From the NCBI GenBank assembly GCA_036873755.1, contig JAVTVY010016059.1:1-64000 (forward strand): DNA of 64,000 nt, in the 5' to 3' direction. The notes under the pieces were generated by a model. That model did no database searches, was not told the DNA's origin, and was given only the letters and a program-made list of their open reading frames with translations. The DNA comes from Hanleya hanleyi (lineage: Eukaryota > Mollusca > Polyplacophora > Lepidopleurida > Hanleyidae). Position numbers and translations under genes: made by a program. Of this stretch, positions 53,480 to 64,000 are shown piece by piece (position 1 is the first letter of the stretch; each line of letters begins with the position of its first letter).

Positions 53480-53815
53480 AATCCTGGGCTAGGAGCTTCA
53501 AGTACTTCAAGATGATTATGGTGTTCAAAGGAACACCCAGAGAGCGTAACTGAGATACATAATTCTCTAGATAACGAATTTTATATGAATTACTATGGAT
53601 GAATGAAACTAATCAGCGATATGGGTTTGATATTTTTGGATCATCATGATGTCTTGACGGCATCGCTGAAAAATGTTGACCGCTTCTCTCTTGCAGGCAG
53701 CTAACCTAGGTTAAGTATACTATGAATGTATTTATTTTGGTACTATGGACGCGAAGGTTCTTCAATGAACGACGGCGGAATAGTGACTGACGGACCAGAC
53801 AATTGTATTTTAAAC
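53480..53815 (+). mobile_element. Naiad-type 3' end, diverged copy
   Basis: GGGCTAGGAGCTTC, GTAACTGAGATACATAATTC, GATCAGCGATATGG variants, CATGATGTCTTGACGGCATC, TTGCAGGCAGCTAACC, and the tail end GACGGACCAGAC. Confidence 0.6.
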
Positions 53816-54159
53816 GGTGCTTTTGCCATTTAGTTGTACAGTAGCCAAAGGGTGTGCATCATGATAATAGCTCAAAAACATTGACTAGTTTCTTCCATGA
53901 TCCATGTTCATTCATATTCAGCATTCGGTGCTCGTCACGGTCGCCTGATATTGTGACAGTCAGGTTCGACATTAGGCTGGTTTCGGGCTATTCTGTCTAC
54001 TCTGTATTCTCTATTATGCGTCTTGGATATATGTTCTATGTCAGCATCCTATTCATAAAACAACGTCGTATTAAGAACCCTGGGAAAATCCAATAGGTGA
54101 GTCTTCACCGAGGTGATAGAAGATGTACTTGTCATTCTGTCCCAAATCTGGATGATATT

Positions 54160-55260
54160 TTGGGAAAGGTTCATAGCCTTGAGACCAAATCCTTCCTTGG
54201 CCCACCCGGTCAACACAGTTTTTAGGGTTAGACCTGTTAGTGTATACAATGACGCACTGCAAATGCATGTTGGCAGCTTCAACTTTCTTTTGTTACCCCA
54301 TTGGCATCAAAAATCGAAAAATACATATTCAAGCTAACACAATCCTTTTTACACTGATACGAAAAAGCAAATAAACTGGAATCATTATACAGAAAAACGT
54401 GGCTAATGGATTAATGGTAAAATACTACTAATAATATCCCACAGCTAGATAACATTATTTTACTGGTAATCAAAAACACTGTATGTGTTATATGGAGAAA
54501 TACAAGCGATACCGACATAGCAGCATAGCACTTCATGCAAATATGAAATTTTACATTGATGTATAAGGTTCCCACTTTCCACAGCTTGAAATAATTTTCA
54601 TGACACACAGAAATGTTCTGTACATTTTGTATTACTGCCAAAATATCATCACGCACATCGTGCAGGACACACCAGCTTAATACACAAATATAAATTGTGC
54701 ATTTGTACCAAATATTGGAGGTATTCGTCTAAATTAGAAAGGTATATTGTTCTATTATCAGATACAGCGAATTTTCGATTATGTTTTTTATTTTTATTTT
54801 TTTTTATTTTTTTTTTGCTCGGGGTGGATGCTTCATATGTTGCCATTAGAGATACATTTGAGAAGCGCTGCGGTAACAGGCATTTTCCAACGTCCCAATG
54901 TATTACCTCTCGGTCCAGACTTCAACACGTGAACACGAAAGTCGTATTTTCTGACTCTGGCCCCCTGAGTTTCACCAAACAAATGCGAAGAATTGAGTTA
55001 TTCTAGACTGCTGGCTTTTCAGCATATCAATGATCTGAACAATAGATTCAATTGACACAGATTCAATTATTGGTAATTGATAATCAGTGACTATGTGAAG
55101 GATTCGCTCCAAAAGATGAAATTTTCTATGCTGCCTTTTCAGCTTTCCAGATGTTAACGGACGATCGTCCATGCAATGCTGGTGGAAAATGCCACATGAC
55201 TCCACAGGCCGATGCTAGGACTGCATTACTCCCAAAGACACGGAAGGATCTGGGGTTGGG
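54160..55260. other. Intergenic, T-rich run
   Basis: A poly-T-rich stretch at 54780-54825 creates hydrophobic-looking short frames. No gene recognised. Confidence 0.4.
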
Positions 55261-55527
55261 GTTTTGTTTTATCCCAGACACGTTTTTATTGTAGGTGTTC
55301 ATGCTTGGGCTTGAGTGGCTTGAGTGGAATTCGAACAAAAGATGATGTAATAGCTCTGTCAGCACATCTGATCTAAATTCATGAGTTGTATCACACCCAG
55401 AGGCAGGAGACGCTCATAGTAAATTGGGGGGAAATATCTATAGAGTGCGAGTTCGTATTCAGAACACCAATCTGTAAGGTCAAAAGCGGATCAAGCGCTT
55501 GTTCCCCACCTTGGAAACATACAGCCC

Positions 55528-55660
55528 GACATGACTATACCTCAAACTGACTATACCTCAAACTGACTATACCTCAAACTGACTATACCTCAAACTGACT
55601 ATACCTCAAACTGACTATACCTCAAACTGACTATACCTCAAACTGACTATACCTCAAATG
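55528..55660 (+). repeat. 16-bp tandem repeat, about 8 units
   Basis: Unit CTGACTATACCTCAAA, exact over most of the array. Confidence 0.95.
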
Positions 55661-55839
55661 CCAGCGTACTGACAAGAATTTATATAATAGAACAGACTGA
55701 TATTCTGACTGCATGAATCCTCCAAAGAACATCGAAAGGATCAAAAGTGATTTCTGTATCTCAGCCACGTTTTTATTTGTCCGAGCAAATCTGTATTTTC
55801 AGACCTATAGCGTTTTCATACTCTTAGACAAAGTCCATG

Positions 55840-56380
55840 CAACTAAATGTGATAATTTAGTAATTTTTTTTTACTAGTAACGTGTCTGAATTGGCATGAT
55901 ATTCGGGTACCCAAAGCAAATTTATTGCTATCATATCAATAGATTTTTAGTGTTTCTGAGCTCGTGTTGATTGTGCTGTACTTAGCCCTGACAGCATTTG
56001 TGGGTTAGTTAGCAAGGTGGTCATCAATCGTTCGCAGAATATTCCGACGACATTGTGTCCATTTGACCGGCTGTACAACATTGATGGTCGATAGGTTATT
56101 GAACTGAATTCGGTGCTTCATGTATAGACTTGATTAAACGGTAGTTGATCATAACAGTCGTCTCAAATATTGACAGCCCGGATCGATATACCATGTAGGA
56201 TATTTTCCTTAGACTTTAAGGATACATGTCCTATCTCAGCATCATATACATAGAACAACTTTGCCGTAAAAGAATTGGGAAAGTCCCAGTGGGCGAGATG
56301 GTTTTAGTTATCGTGGTTACTAATCCGTTCAAACGCTTCTCGTGACAACAGACTTATTTCTCGGTAATAGTGACTCAATC
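55840..56380 (+). repeat. Dispersed repeat family R3, copy 5
   Basis: Weaker match: CGTGTTGATTGTGCTGTACTT, GACGACATTG, CCATTTGACCGG, GAGATGGTTTTAG. Order agrees with the better copies. Confidence 0.5.
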
Positions 56381-57379
56381 CATATGACGGAGATTTGGTT
56401 CAAACGATGGCATTTTCAATGATTCCTTTTTTTCTGAAATTTCTGAAAAATATATCTTTATAAGTTTTCGGCTGCTACCAAAGCCTTCTGCACACCCAAC
56501 CTTCTGAAGAAGTGAGAGCTAAAACCGATTCATCATGCACTTCCAGGACAGTACAACATGGAAGTGTAAAGGGATGCCCCAAGAACACTTTTGTATAGCG
56601 TATACTTTGTTTAAAATGTCCCTGATCAGACTTCAACAAACCACCGTCTTCGCTTCTCAACTTTAATGTTACACAGAGGTTATGTAATTTCACTTGATCT
56701 ACCGAATTTAGTAAATTCTTCAAACATTTTGACAAGATAGGCCACGAATGGTAGATCAAAATATAGCATGTGGTCACCGTATTGCTTTTGAAACGGCGAC
56801 TGTGCATGTTCTTCAAAACGTCGGTTAATATGGAATTTTGAAGAAGGAACTTTTGTTTTGAGTCTCTCAATGTGAACCAAACGGTATTCTGAAGAGAAAA
56901 TTAGTCACATTTGGTCAATGTCAAACCACGCGCAAACATGCGTAGATAGATGTGACTCCAGTCGAAGGCTGAAAGACGTACACACCAGCAGATATCTTGG
57001 TTTATTCCTCTCGATATTCACTCAAATGTCACGTACACATTCAGTCTCGGTAAAATCATTGTAAAACCATATACTATTCAGATGACTGATTGAAATCAAT
57101 TTTAAGTTTAAGGATTTTAGTACCCGATACAAAGCCAGTAAAAACAATACCATACGTCCAGGCGCTCTGGTGAACACCCAAAATATTGAATTATTACAAG
57201 TTACTAACAGGAATCCCGATTAAAATTACTGGTATGCCTTGAATCCTTTACAAGACGATGGGGGCCCCGTTTGTAATATCTTTACGGTGGTCATATCAGC
57301 AGTCCCATTCAATGCCTTGAAACGATATATATATATATATAGTCCGTACATATTGCTCTATTAATTGAAGATGAGCCAT

Positions 57380-58130
57380 CATTCATTAACTTTTGAAGAT
57401 CAACAGAACATCATTTGGACATTTTTTTCTTATTGCATTTGTATACTGTCAGTTACAGTCAGTTTTACGTGGTATTTGCTCTTCTACGCGGGGCACTAAA
57501 TTTTGTGCGCAAGCAGTGAGTTTGCAGGTGGTGAACTGGTAATTTGCTGGAATTGGCATGGTATTAAATTACCCGGAGCACATTATATCGTCGGTTTGGG
57601 CCTATAAATGACGGGGTTTGACAGCTTTTGAGAGTTTCCTATGTTATACTCTCCCTGACAGCTAGACAAGCCTTGGTGAGAACTATTACTTCTCGTGGTA
57701 ATATGGTAGTAAGAGGACCCTCGATCGCCCACGGCAAACTCTTCTCGATGCCTTTGCCTCCATTTGGCCACCGGTATGTCATTATTAACGTCACTGGTCA
57801 ACAACTGATTGAAATCAATTCCGGCGGAGATTTGGCGCGAAATGTACAAACTTGAATCAACATTCGTTGCTCATTACGTTCGACTACTATATTGACAGCC
57901 AGGTTCGATATTAGACCATGCAGTTACAGGCTATTCTCTCCACTATCTCATTATCCTATGCATAAAACAACACTGCCGTCAGAACTTTGGAAAAGTTCCA
58001 ATAGAACAGTCTTTCACCGAGATGGTAGAAGATATTGTGGTTGGCAGTATGTCCAAAATCTTCTACTGACAACGAATTCAATACTCGGTAATCCATATTC
58101 AATCTATATGCGGCGAATTTACTCCAAAAA
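57380..58130 (+). repeat. Dispersed repeat family R3, copy 6
   Basis: The most complete copy: TTGACAGCTTTTGAGAG, GAACTATTACTTCTCGTGG, CTGATTGAAATCAATTCC, GATTCCGGCGGAGATTTGG-type block, CAGCCAGGTTCGATATTAG, CACCGAGATGGTAGAAGATA. A TA dinucleotide run lies just upstream at 57329-57344. Confidence 0.68.
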
Positions 58131-58149
58131 GGCATATCCAGTGGTTCCC

Positions 58150-59060
58150 GTTTCCCGAGAAAATGCTTTTATTACTTGTTAGTTGTTCGGATATAACCGA
58201 GAATATTTTGCACGCACTTAGTACTGTATGCCTAAAGTAACAGAAGTGAAATAACATTTTGGAATCCCAATTAACTTTCGTCGAGATGTTAAAAGATGTT
58301 TTGGTGGGCAATCGGTCCAACATCTTCTCGTGACAACGACAGTCCATATGTCTATGCAGGAAGACTCGCCACTCCAAAGTTGACATTTCCGATGCTTCCT
58401 GTTTTCAGAGAAAAATATATCCACTACTTATTAGTTGGGGTTTTTTTTTGGTTTTTTTTTGATTTTATCCAAATCCTTCTGGACACCAAACCTTTATGCT
58501 ACAGTAAAGGAAAACGTCAACGATTTAACTGTTCTGGGGGATTCCTGCAGGAAATCAAGTCTAATACATGTGAACAGGATCTCGTAATGTCCCATCGATA
58601 GTCAATCTCCGAGTTCATAGTGGTATGCGCTCTTGAGTTAGTGCGATTGTTTACCTCACCCTAACGCCAGAGGAGAGTTAGTAGATACTGTCGTTTGTCT
58701 CTCGCGAAATTCGCAATAATTGATGAGCAAGATGATAAAGCTATAGGCGCCGAATCCATAATAATCAGTACGAAAAACAGTGTTTAACTAGAATTTTAAA
58801 TATGATTCTGTCAGCACCTGTCGACCCCCTACGAATAAAGTTAAACTTAATTCCACTCAGTTTAGATATTTGTGGTTACTATCTTTAGATGGTGTTGGGT
58901 AATTAGATACAAACCACGTTCGAGACTTTGATAACATGAAATAGAGGAGGTACTTGATCTAAAATGATGAAAATGTTTCTGATACATCCAGACAAGCTTT
59001 CAATATCAAAAGCTAAGTTGGGCGGGGGGCATACACGCTACATGCTGGCCCGTCGATTTT
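58150..59060. other. Intergenic, nothing firm
   Basis: Some R3-like pieces (GAGATGTTAAAAGATG near 58280). No coding feature supported. Confidence 0.4.
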
Positions 59061-59064
59061 ATTG

Positions 59065-59145
59065 CTAAAGAAATATAGCGCACCACTCGTTCTTGTAGTT
59101 GTTCCATTCAGGCTGTATTCCATCAGATCCAATGAAGCCATTGTC
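59065..59145 (-). other. Exon-like 26-codon segment
   Basis: On the minus strand a splice-acceptor-like TCTTTGCAG (ending at 59146) is followed by DNGFIGSDGIQPEWNN and a Tyr, Lys, Trp-Cys rich end, with a stop at 59065-59067. It could be the last exon of an extracellular-type host gene. The family is unknown and the segment is short. Confidence 0.25.
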
Positions 59146-59479
59146 CTGCAAAGAGTGGATAGTAAGATTCGTGCTTTCGCTGATATATTGCAGCTAAGGC
59201 ACGCAACATCTGAATACAGTGTGCAACGTAGGGTATGAAGCCATATATATTCTTTTCCAGAATATATCGGTTAAAGAATGCAAGGCGGTTTGATGCCGAA
59301 TAAGCATGTCACCTATCCCTGATTCTAAAAAGGATTTTGCTAAACACCATTTTTTTGCTGACGCACATGTACTTAAAGTACAAGTACTTAAACTGTTTTC
59401 TTCAAAATATACTGCGCCCATAATTTAGGATAGCTTGTGGCTAATGCTGTCTTCATCCTTTGTAGTACGGTAATTACCT

Positions 59480-60560
59480 TTCACATGCCTTCGGGACATT
59501 TACTCAGTAAGAAATCTTCTTGCAAAGCCAGCAAAATTGGGAGATGGTTTGCTGATCGCTAACTAAAAATCCATTTACCCCACATTGCCTTTATATAACA
59601 TGAACTATACATTTTAGCAAAGACGGTTATTGATTGAAATCAATTTACACAAAAGTGCCGTAAATCGAGTCATTGCAAAGGCTTGGTCCTGTGGACCCAC
59701 TACTGGAGAGACAGAGAGAATTAAGGTTTAACGTCGCGTTCAGCAAGATTTCAGCTATATAGCGACGATCAAAGAAAATTCTAAGTATTCCAACAGCAAA
59801 AAGTCAACAACCCAGCAATCCAGAAGTAATGAACACAATACACCAAAAGCATGAACATACATTAAAACTTATAAAACAAACCGATTTCTCTCAATAGCCT
59901 AAGATACAGTCTTCTTTTGCCCGACTAAAAAGATCTTCTAACGTAGCTGCTTGATAAAAAGAATCTTTAAAGATCTTAAAATCTATACAGTCGATCAGAT
60001 GTTTCACTATGAGATTTTCGTGGCATGGAATAAACCTTGGGGTGGTTCTGTTTTTAATAGGTTGAGTTAATCGGGTATGACCGATTCTACATCGCCTGAG
60101 CATGGCTCGATTGAAACGTTTCTGGCTACTTGGATGATTATATACTACAGTTTTTAATCTCATTAAGTTTGTTATTATCTACAGCATCCCATAAAGATTG
60201 AAACAGCTTTCTCACATAAGCACAGGTAGAGGGTCTGGGATCGCTATATGGGATTCCAACAGGACCAACCTTATTATCTAGGGCTGTCTTAGCCATTTTA
60301 TCAGCTTCGGTATTTCTTTTAATGCCAACCAAAAATAAAACATCCATCTGTTGTTGAAATCTACGGTGTAGCTAACACCGCATTTACTGTGACACAGTAC
60401 TTGTTTAGTTAAAACGTCATGGTATATCACTGAACAGGAATAGATAACAAGAATCCTGAAATGATTGATACTCGGGGTGAATGCATTACGAGCATATTCA
60501 TGTTGCAGGTAATTCAATAAACAGTAATATATCTAGCGAAATTGTCCAGTTGAAATTACC
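59480..60560 (+). repeat. Dispersed repeat R6, copy 2, split by a LINE
   Basis: R6 blocks TACCCCACATTGCC, TAAATCGAGTCATTG and GGACCCACTACTGG end at 59705. R6 resumes near 60365 with CATTTACTGTGACACAGTAC and GTCATGGTATATCACTG. The LINE tail lies between. Confidence 0.55.
59708..60365 (-). mobile_element. I-type LINE 3' fragment inserted in R6
   Basis: Minus-strand frames 60347-60138 (RNTEADKMAKTALDNKV; KLFQSLWDAVDNNKL) and 60163-59891 (MLRRCRIGHTRLTQ, CHENLIVKHLIDCIDFK) match the LINE at 32756-33560. The 3' end has the same TTAACGTCGC and TAGCGACGATC UTR and ends at AGAGAGACAG. Frameshifts are present. The insertion lies inside R6, so it is younger than that repeat. Confidence 0.75.
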
Positions 60561-60667
60561 TGCCCATACTGACGATGGCAGTCTCTCTAGAAATTCCTAT
60601 CAACAATGACGATGTCAGTCTCTTCTACAATAACATTCGTCTCCGTTTAACCCTATTAGCGCCATAT

Positions 60668-60943
60668 CTACGGAAATAGTATATATAATTTAAATTCCAG
60701 GTGGAACCAAAAGGGCATCATCATATTATCACTGAGGAGTATACCTCCATCGTGTCTTCGGTGTCTTGCATATCGCTCCAATTCTAAAACCGCGAAAAGC
60801 ATAGTCTGTTCTTTGCGACACTTTGAATGTGACCACTGTTCATTTTGCGTATTGTATTCAGCTATTCTCCATGGTTGAACCCTCTCAAACAGCATTGGCG
60901 TAATTCTTAGTTTATTGAGTTGTAGTCCATTCAGGTTTTCCAA
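60668..60943 (-). pseudogene. PAN-like exon fragment, copy 1
   Basis: The minus-strand frame parallels 63393-63058: QLNKLRITPMLFERVQPWRI, AEYN, then a shifted Cys-rich part. The second copy keeps the Cys pattern better. Probably duplicated host exon debris with a PAN/apple-like Cys motif. Confidence 0.35.
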
Positions 60944-60999
60944 GCTACTAATCCCATATAGGATTATTAGAGCTTAAATAAACAAACGCAATTATAGTC

Positions 61000-61420
61000 T
61001 ATAGTAATATCTCTGAAAATGTAAAAACCATTAATACAATATCGTCGTTATATGTATAATTTTCTCCTGAAAAATTAATGAACGTGTATAAGTATGTCTG
61101 TTTGCCTTGCAATGAAGGAGACCCAGAAGATATCAGACCATCATCTTAGAACATTCCTTGTGGACGGCTGAACATTGAATTCCTGATCGGACTTCTACAC
61201 TTTGAGTTTTATTGAATCATATCATCGTCGGAAGGATATGTTTCAATGACAAAAAAAGAATACTGGGCAGTAATAGGGATTGTATGTAAAGAATTATGGT
61301 ATCTTGCTGTTATCATTGAAATCTGGTGAACGTTTCTGTCTTACAGGAAACCATTTTTTGTATTTTATTTTTCATTACATGTACTTGGATTTCTTGCTAA
61401 ATGTCGTAAGAAATAGGCCT
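61000..61420. other. Intergenic, nothing recognised
   Basis: AT-rich; one stretch (AATGAAGGAGACCCAGAAGATAT) is shared with 63490-63520, so it belongs to the same duplicated segment as the PAN-like fragments. Confidence 0.4.
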
Positions 61421-61864
61421 TTGAATTATTGACGCCGAAATTCTTTTGTGGACGACGGCCTTCGGGGCGACATTTTAATTTACCGTATATAAGGTATTGT
61501 GTAATGCTTGTAATAGTACAAAATATTGATTACTGTTCTACTAGGATATATGAAGTATATGCTCATTTTAGCAACATAATTTCAACCATTGCTTTATCGA
61601 TGATAAAACATTGGGAACTGTAGCCTAACGCAGAGAAGCTTAGATATGCCTGAACAGGTTCCATTGATACCGACAAGATCTATTGATATTCTGTTCATCA
61701 ACTCCGTATCACAATTCAATGTTTGTAGAGTGTAGTACTTTTGAATTGTCGTATCCAAATTGATGTTATGATATTGTGATTATGATATGATTAAAAATAA
61801 ATAGAATGTTCTAATGAACATATTAATCTGCTTTGATTACGACTGTTTCACATAGCGTTTATAC

Positions 61865-62560
61865 GGTATCTAGTCCCGGTTTAAGCGGAATTAGATACAA
61901 GTTACAATACATAGCGCCAGACATCTTCAACACTATGATTATAGTTTGCAATCAACAGATGATATATATATATCACTTGGAATGCAGGCGTTTGATATTA
62001 TAACCTTGCTATAAAAGTTTTTGTAGCAATGCCTTCTTACGTTTATTGTAATCATCATGGTATTGACAAGCTCTAGCATATGCTGCAAGGCGAGATATGT
62101 ATACTCTATAGGCAGGTACTTCAGGAATATTACTATCCATAAAAAAGGAATTTTCAATGTTAAAAAATGTAATCGTCTCTCTTGTATAATCGACGTGAGA
62201 GAAAGTCGTTGTTGTTTTTGTACACATATAAATCCAAATAAGATGTTCCATTGTGCGAATCTGTAGTCTCTTTCAAATCCAGTGAAGTAGGGTAAATCTC
62301 CCTCATCGCATCGTTTATATAAGGGTTCTCCACTGCAAACATATCGTCTATATAACCTCTGGTGAATGTAAACGAGCGGGTTTTATGTAATTGCTTGCTC
62401 TTAATGACCTGCATATAATCGAATTCATATGTAGACAGTTATAGTTCAGCCAAGAGGGTTGCACAGTAAGTAACCATTGGAATACCTGCATGCTGATGCT
62501 ATAATCATGCTACCGAATTGTACATAAATATTATTTATAAGAAATTCCAGCAGTTTCGTA
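61865..62560 (-). pseudogene. Naiad-type RT fragment, minus strand
   Basis: From right to left: CCATTGGAATACCTGC region (RT motif), FTRGYIDDMFAVENPYINDA (62350-62290; catalytic YIDD), IYPTSLDLKETTDS, TSYLDLYVYKN, MDSNIPEVPAYRVYISRLA, ARACQYHDDYNKRK. The module CCCGGTTTAAGCGGAATTAG follows at 61873-61895. The best frames are 62414-62160 and 62251-62009, in different frames, so it is broken. Confidence 0.7.
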
Positions 62561-62799
62561 AACAATGAAACATTCCAAAAGTGATAACCTGTATACACTT
62601 TAGAACTAAAAAAACGCCTTCAGGTTTCCGACATTGATCTAATGGTGACCGGTATTTTGATGATCCGATATTATGAGCTTACCAAAACGTTTACTTAAAT
62701 CTCAATAAGGGATGGTAATATAGAGAGATGATTATAATTTAAAAGCCAGTTTTCGTGGGTGAGAGAAATTTCGAGTTCTTTCTTTCTTTTGCAGGAAAC

Positions 62800-62905
62800 T
62801 AGCCTATGTTTATGCATACCATGGTTGTTTGTCTTTGGATGATGGACGCGGAAATTTGTTAATGGACGACGGCTGAATATTGAATGATGGATTAGATGCT
62901 TGTAT
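62800..62905 (+). repeat. Naiad tail fragment
   Basis: TTGCAGGAAACTAGCCTATG then GGATGATGGACGCGGA and GGACGACGGCTGAATATTGA, in the usual order. Confidence 0.6.
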
Positions 62906-63057
62906 TTTTGGGCAAAACTCGTGATGATGCAGATCGATCTGTTTTCTTCTATCAGAGAACAATCTCAATACAAAACAATTACAACTCAACAAGTATAAAA
63001 TTAGTAACTTTAATGATAAAAAATTGCAAAATATAAGCTTTGATGATGAAGATGAAG

Positions 63058-63393
63058 TTATTTATAGGTGTACATAGTGTGTTCAAACGAGAGTAGTACA
63101 CAGGCGAAATGTTGACACTTCGTTTGCAAAAGGCATATGAGTTTGAATCCTTTACAGTCATCTCTTCTGAAGCAATGAAATGCACAATCTGTTTCTTGTG
63201 ACACTTTAAATGTGACTAAATGTTTGTTTTTCTTATTGTATTCATCTATTCTCGACGGTTGGATCTTCTCAAACAGTATTGTTTTCATCCTTAGCATATT
63301 GGGTTTAGGTTGCGGCACATCCAGGCTTTCCAGACTCCCAATCCCATACAGCATTACCAGAGCTGAAAATGAATAAATACAATTATATTCCAC
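63058..63393 (-). pseudogene. PAN-like exon fragment, copy 2
   Basis: A 111-codon minus-strand frame, with MLRMKTILFEKIQPSRIDEY and then VSQETDCAFHCFRRDDCKGF followed by further Cys residues. The C-x3-C-x5-C-x-x-F pattern resembles the PAN/apple module of extracellular proteins. A TTCAG-like acceptor may precede it, but upstream exons were not found. It is related to 60943-60668. Confidence 0.4.
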
Positions 63394-63694
63394 AATAATT
63401 TATCCGAAGACTGTAAAAAGTAATTATCATATAGCCATTTAACATATATTTACAATTCACCCCAGGGTACACGTATGTTTATTTGTGTTGCAATGAAGGA
63501 GACTCAGAATATATAAGATCCGATTTTGTTTAGTCCAAGAGAATGTCCGAATGATATGGTCAGGGTGACTAATAGTGCTGTGGTACCTGATCATTGTTCA
63601 TGGTCGGATACGTCTGTACTATATATGTTTAGAACCCTGATCAAATCCTTTTGTTTCTGACGCTACACATGTTGGTAAGTAAAACAGATTATTA

Positions 63695-63778
63695 GTATGA
63701 AATGATTTTTGAGAGAGAAAGAATAAATTGGTCCTCGGCGACCAATTTATTTTTTCTCTCTCGAAAATTATTTCATAC
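63695..63778. repeat. Inverted repeat of a SINE tail
   Basis: GTATGAAATGATTTTTGAGA...AATAAATTGGTC (63695-63733) is followed after CTCGGC by the inverse GACCAATTTATT...ATTATTTCATAC. The arm matches the tail next to the tRNA-like head at 8890-8920. Confidence 0.8.
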
Positions 63779-64000
63779 GTATATATGCTCCGTAGTGGGC
63801 TATACGCCATACCAAATAACATTTCTTCCCATATTTTGTATTTCCTCCGGATGTTACTGATCATGCGGAAACAACATACCACACCGATTCATCAATAAAT
63901 AAAGTTAGCTTGTCTTCATCATGTAGGTCAGATGTTGCATGCCGCAGATGGTGACAATTTCTGCATATGAGCATTTTATTGGCTTTCGGTTCCATCCTCA

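Noticed and set aside
1..64000. CRISPR arrays, bacterial operons, rRNA genes
   Set aside because: No spaced short direct repeats with unique spacers, no Shine-Dalgarno-led gene series, and no rRNA-like segments were seen.

Overview
The window reads as metazoan genomic DNA, most likely from a marine mollusc (inference from the repeat families; not proven). It is AT-rich, has exon-like fragments with splice-acceptor signals, tRNA-derived SINEs, Penelope-like and I-type LINE retroelement remains, several short inverted-repeat elements and satellites, and no bacterial-style operons, RBSs or CRISPR arrays.

The centrepiece is one complete Polinton/Maverick (adintovirus-like) element, 9358-23525 (14,168 bp). 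It has long terminal inverted repeats beginning AGTAGTATAC and ending GTATACTACT, and it is flanked by a 6-bp duplication, GCGGTA (9352-9357 and 23526-23531). The same host repeat is present without the insertion at about 2885-2930, which acts as an in-window empty site. All genes lie on the + strand: small membrane protein (broken), two PC4-like paralogues, rve integrase with chromodomain (broken), Thr-rich membrane protein, packaging ATPase, core-like protein, a proline-rich virion-type protein (broken), penton-like minor capsid protein, pVI-like protein (split by a LINE insertion), double-jelly-roll major capsid protein and adenain-like protease. No DNA polymerase B is found; the place where one might be expected is 3.4 kb of AT-rich, internally repeated, non-coding DNA. 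The left-half genes each have a TATA box about 40-55 bp before their ATG; the right-half genes abut or overlap.

The element's inverted repeats carry about eight intact AAGATGGCGGC (YY1-type) sites per side in a 38-bp tandem array, plus an octamer, a CRE and a CCAAT box within the first 85 bp. The left end also has a 150-bp repeat with three NRF1-type palindromes. Capsid, protease and PC4-like frames are open, but four genes are disrupted and the ATPase P-loop carries Pro where Ser/Thr is expected, so this is an endogenous, probably inactive copy.

Flanks: 1-9357 holds dispersed repeats, Naiad-type Penelope fragments and SINEs. 23532-33560 holds the rest of the target repeat, a SINE, a 2,052-bp TTAA-flanked Kolobok-like element carrying a broken THAP gene and a P2X7-like fragment, a piggyBac-like MITE and a LINE tail. 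33560-42530 holds a 563-bp tandem repeat, several MITEs, a LINE fragment and a 157-bp satellite. 42530-64000 holds a long degenerate Naiad retroelement on the minus strand (47075-49925), a 35-bp GCGGTA-containing array, a second piggyBac-like MITE, a nested LINE tail and two PAN-like exon fragments.
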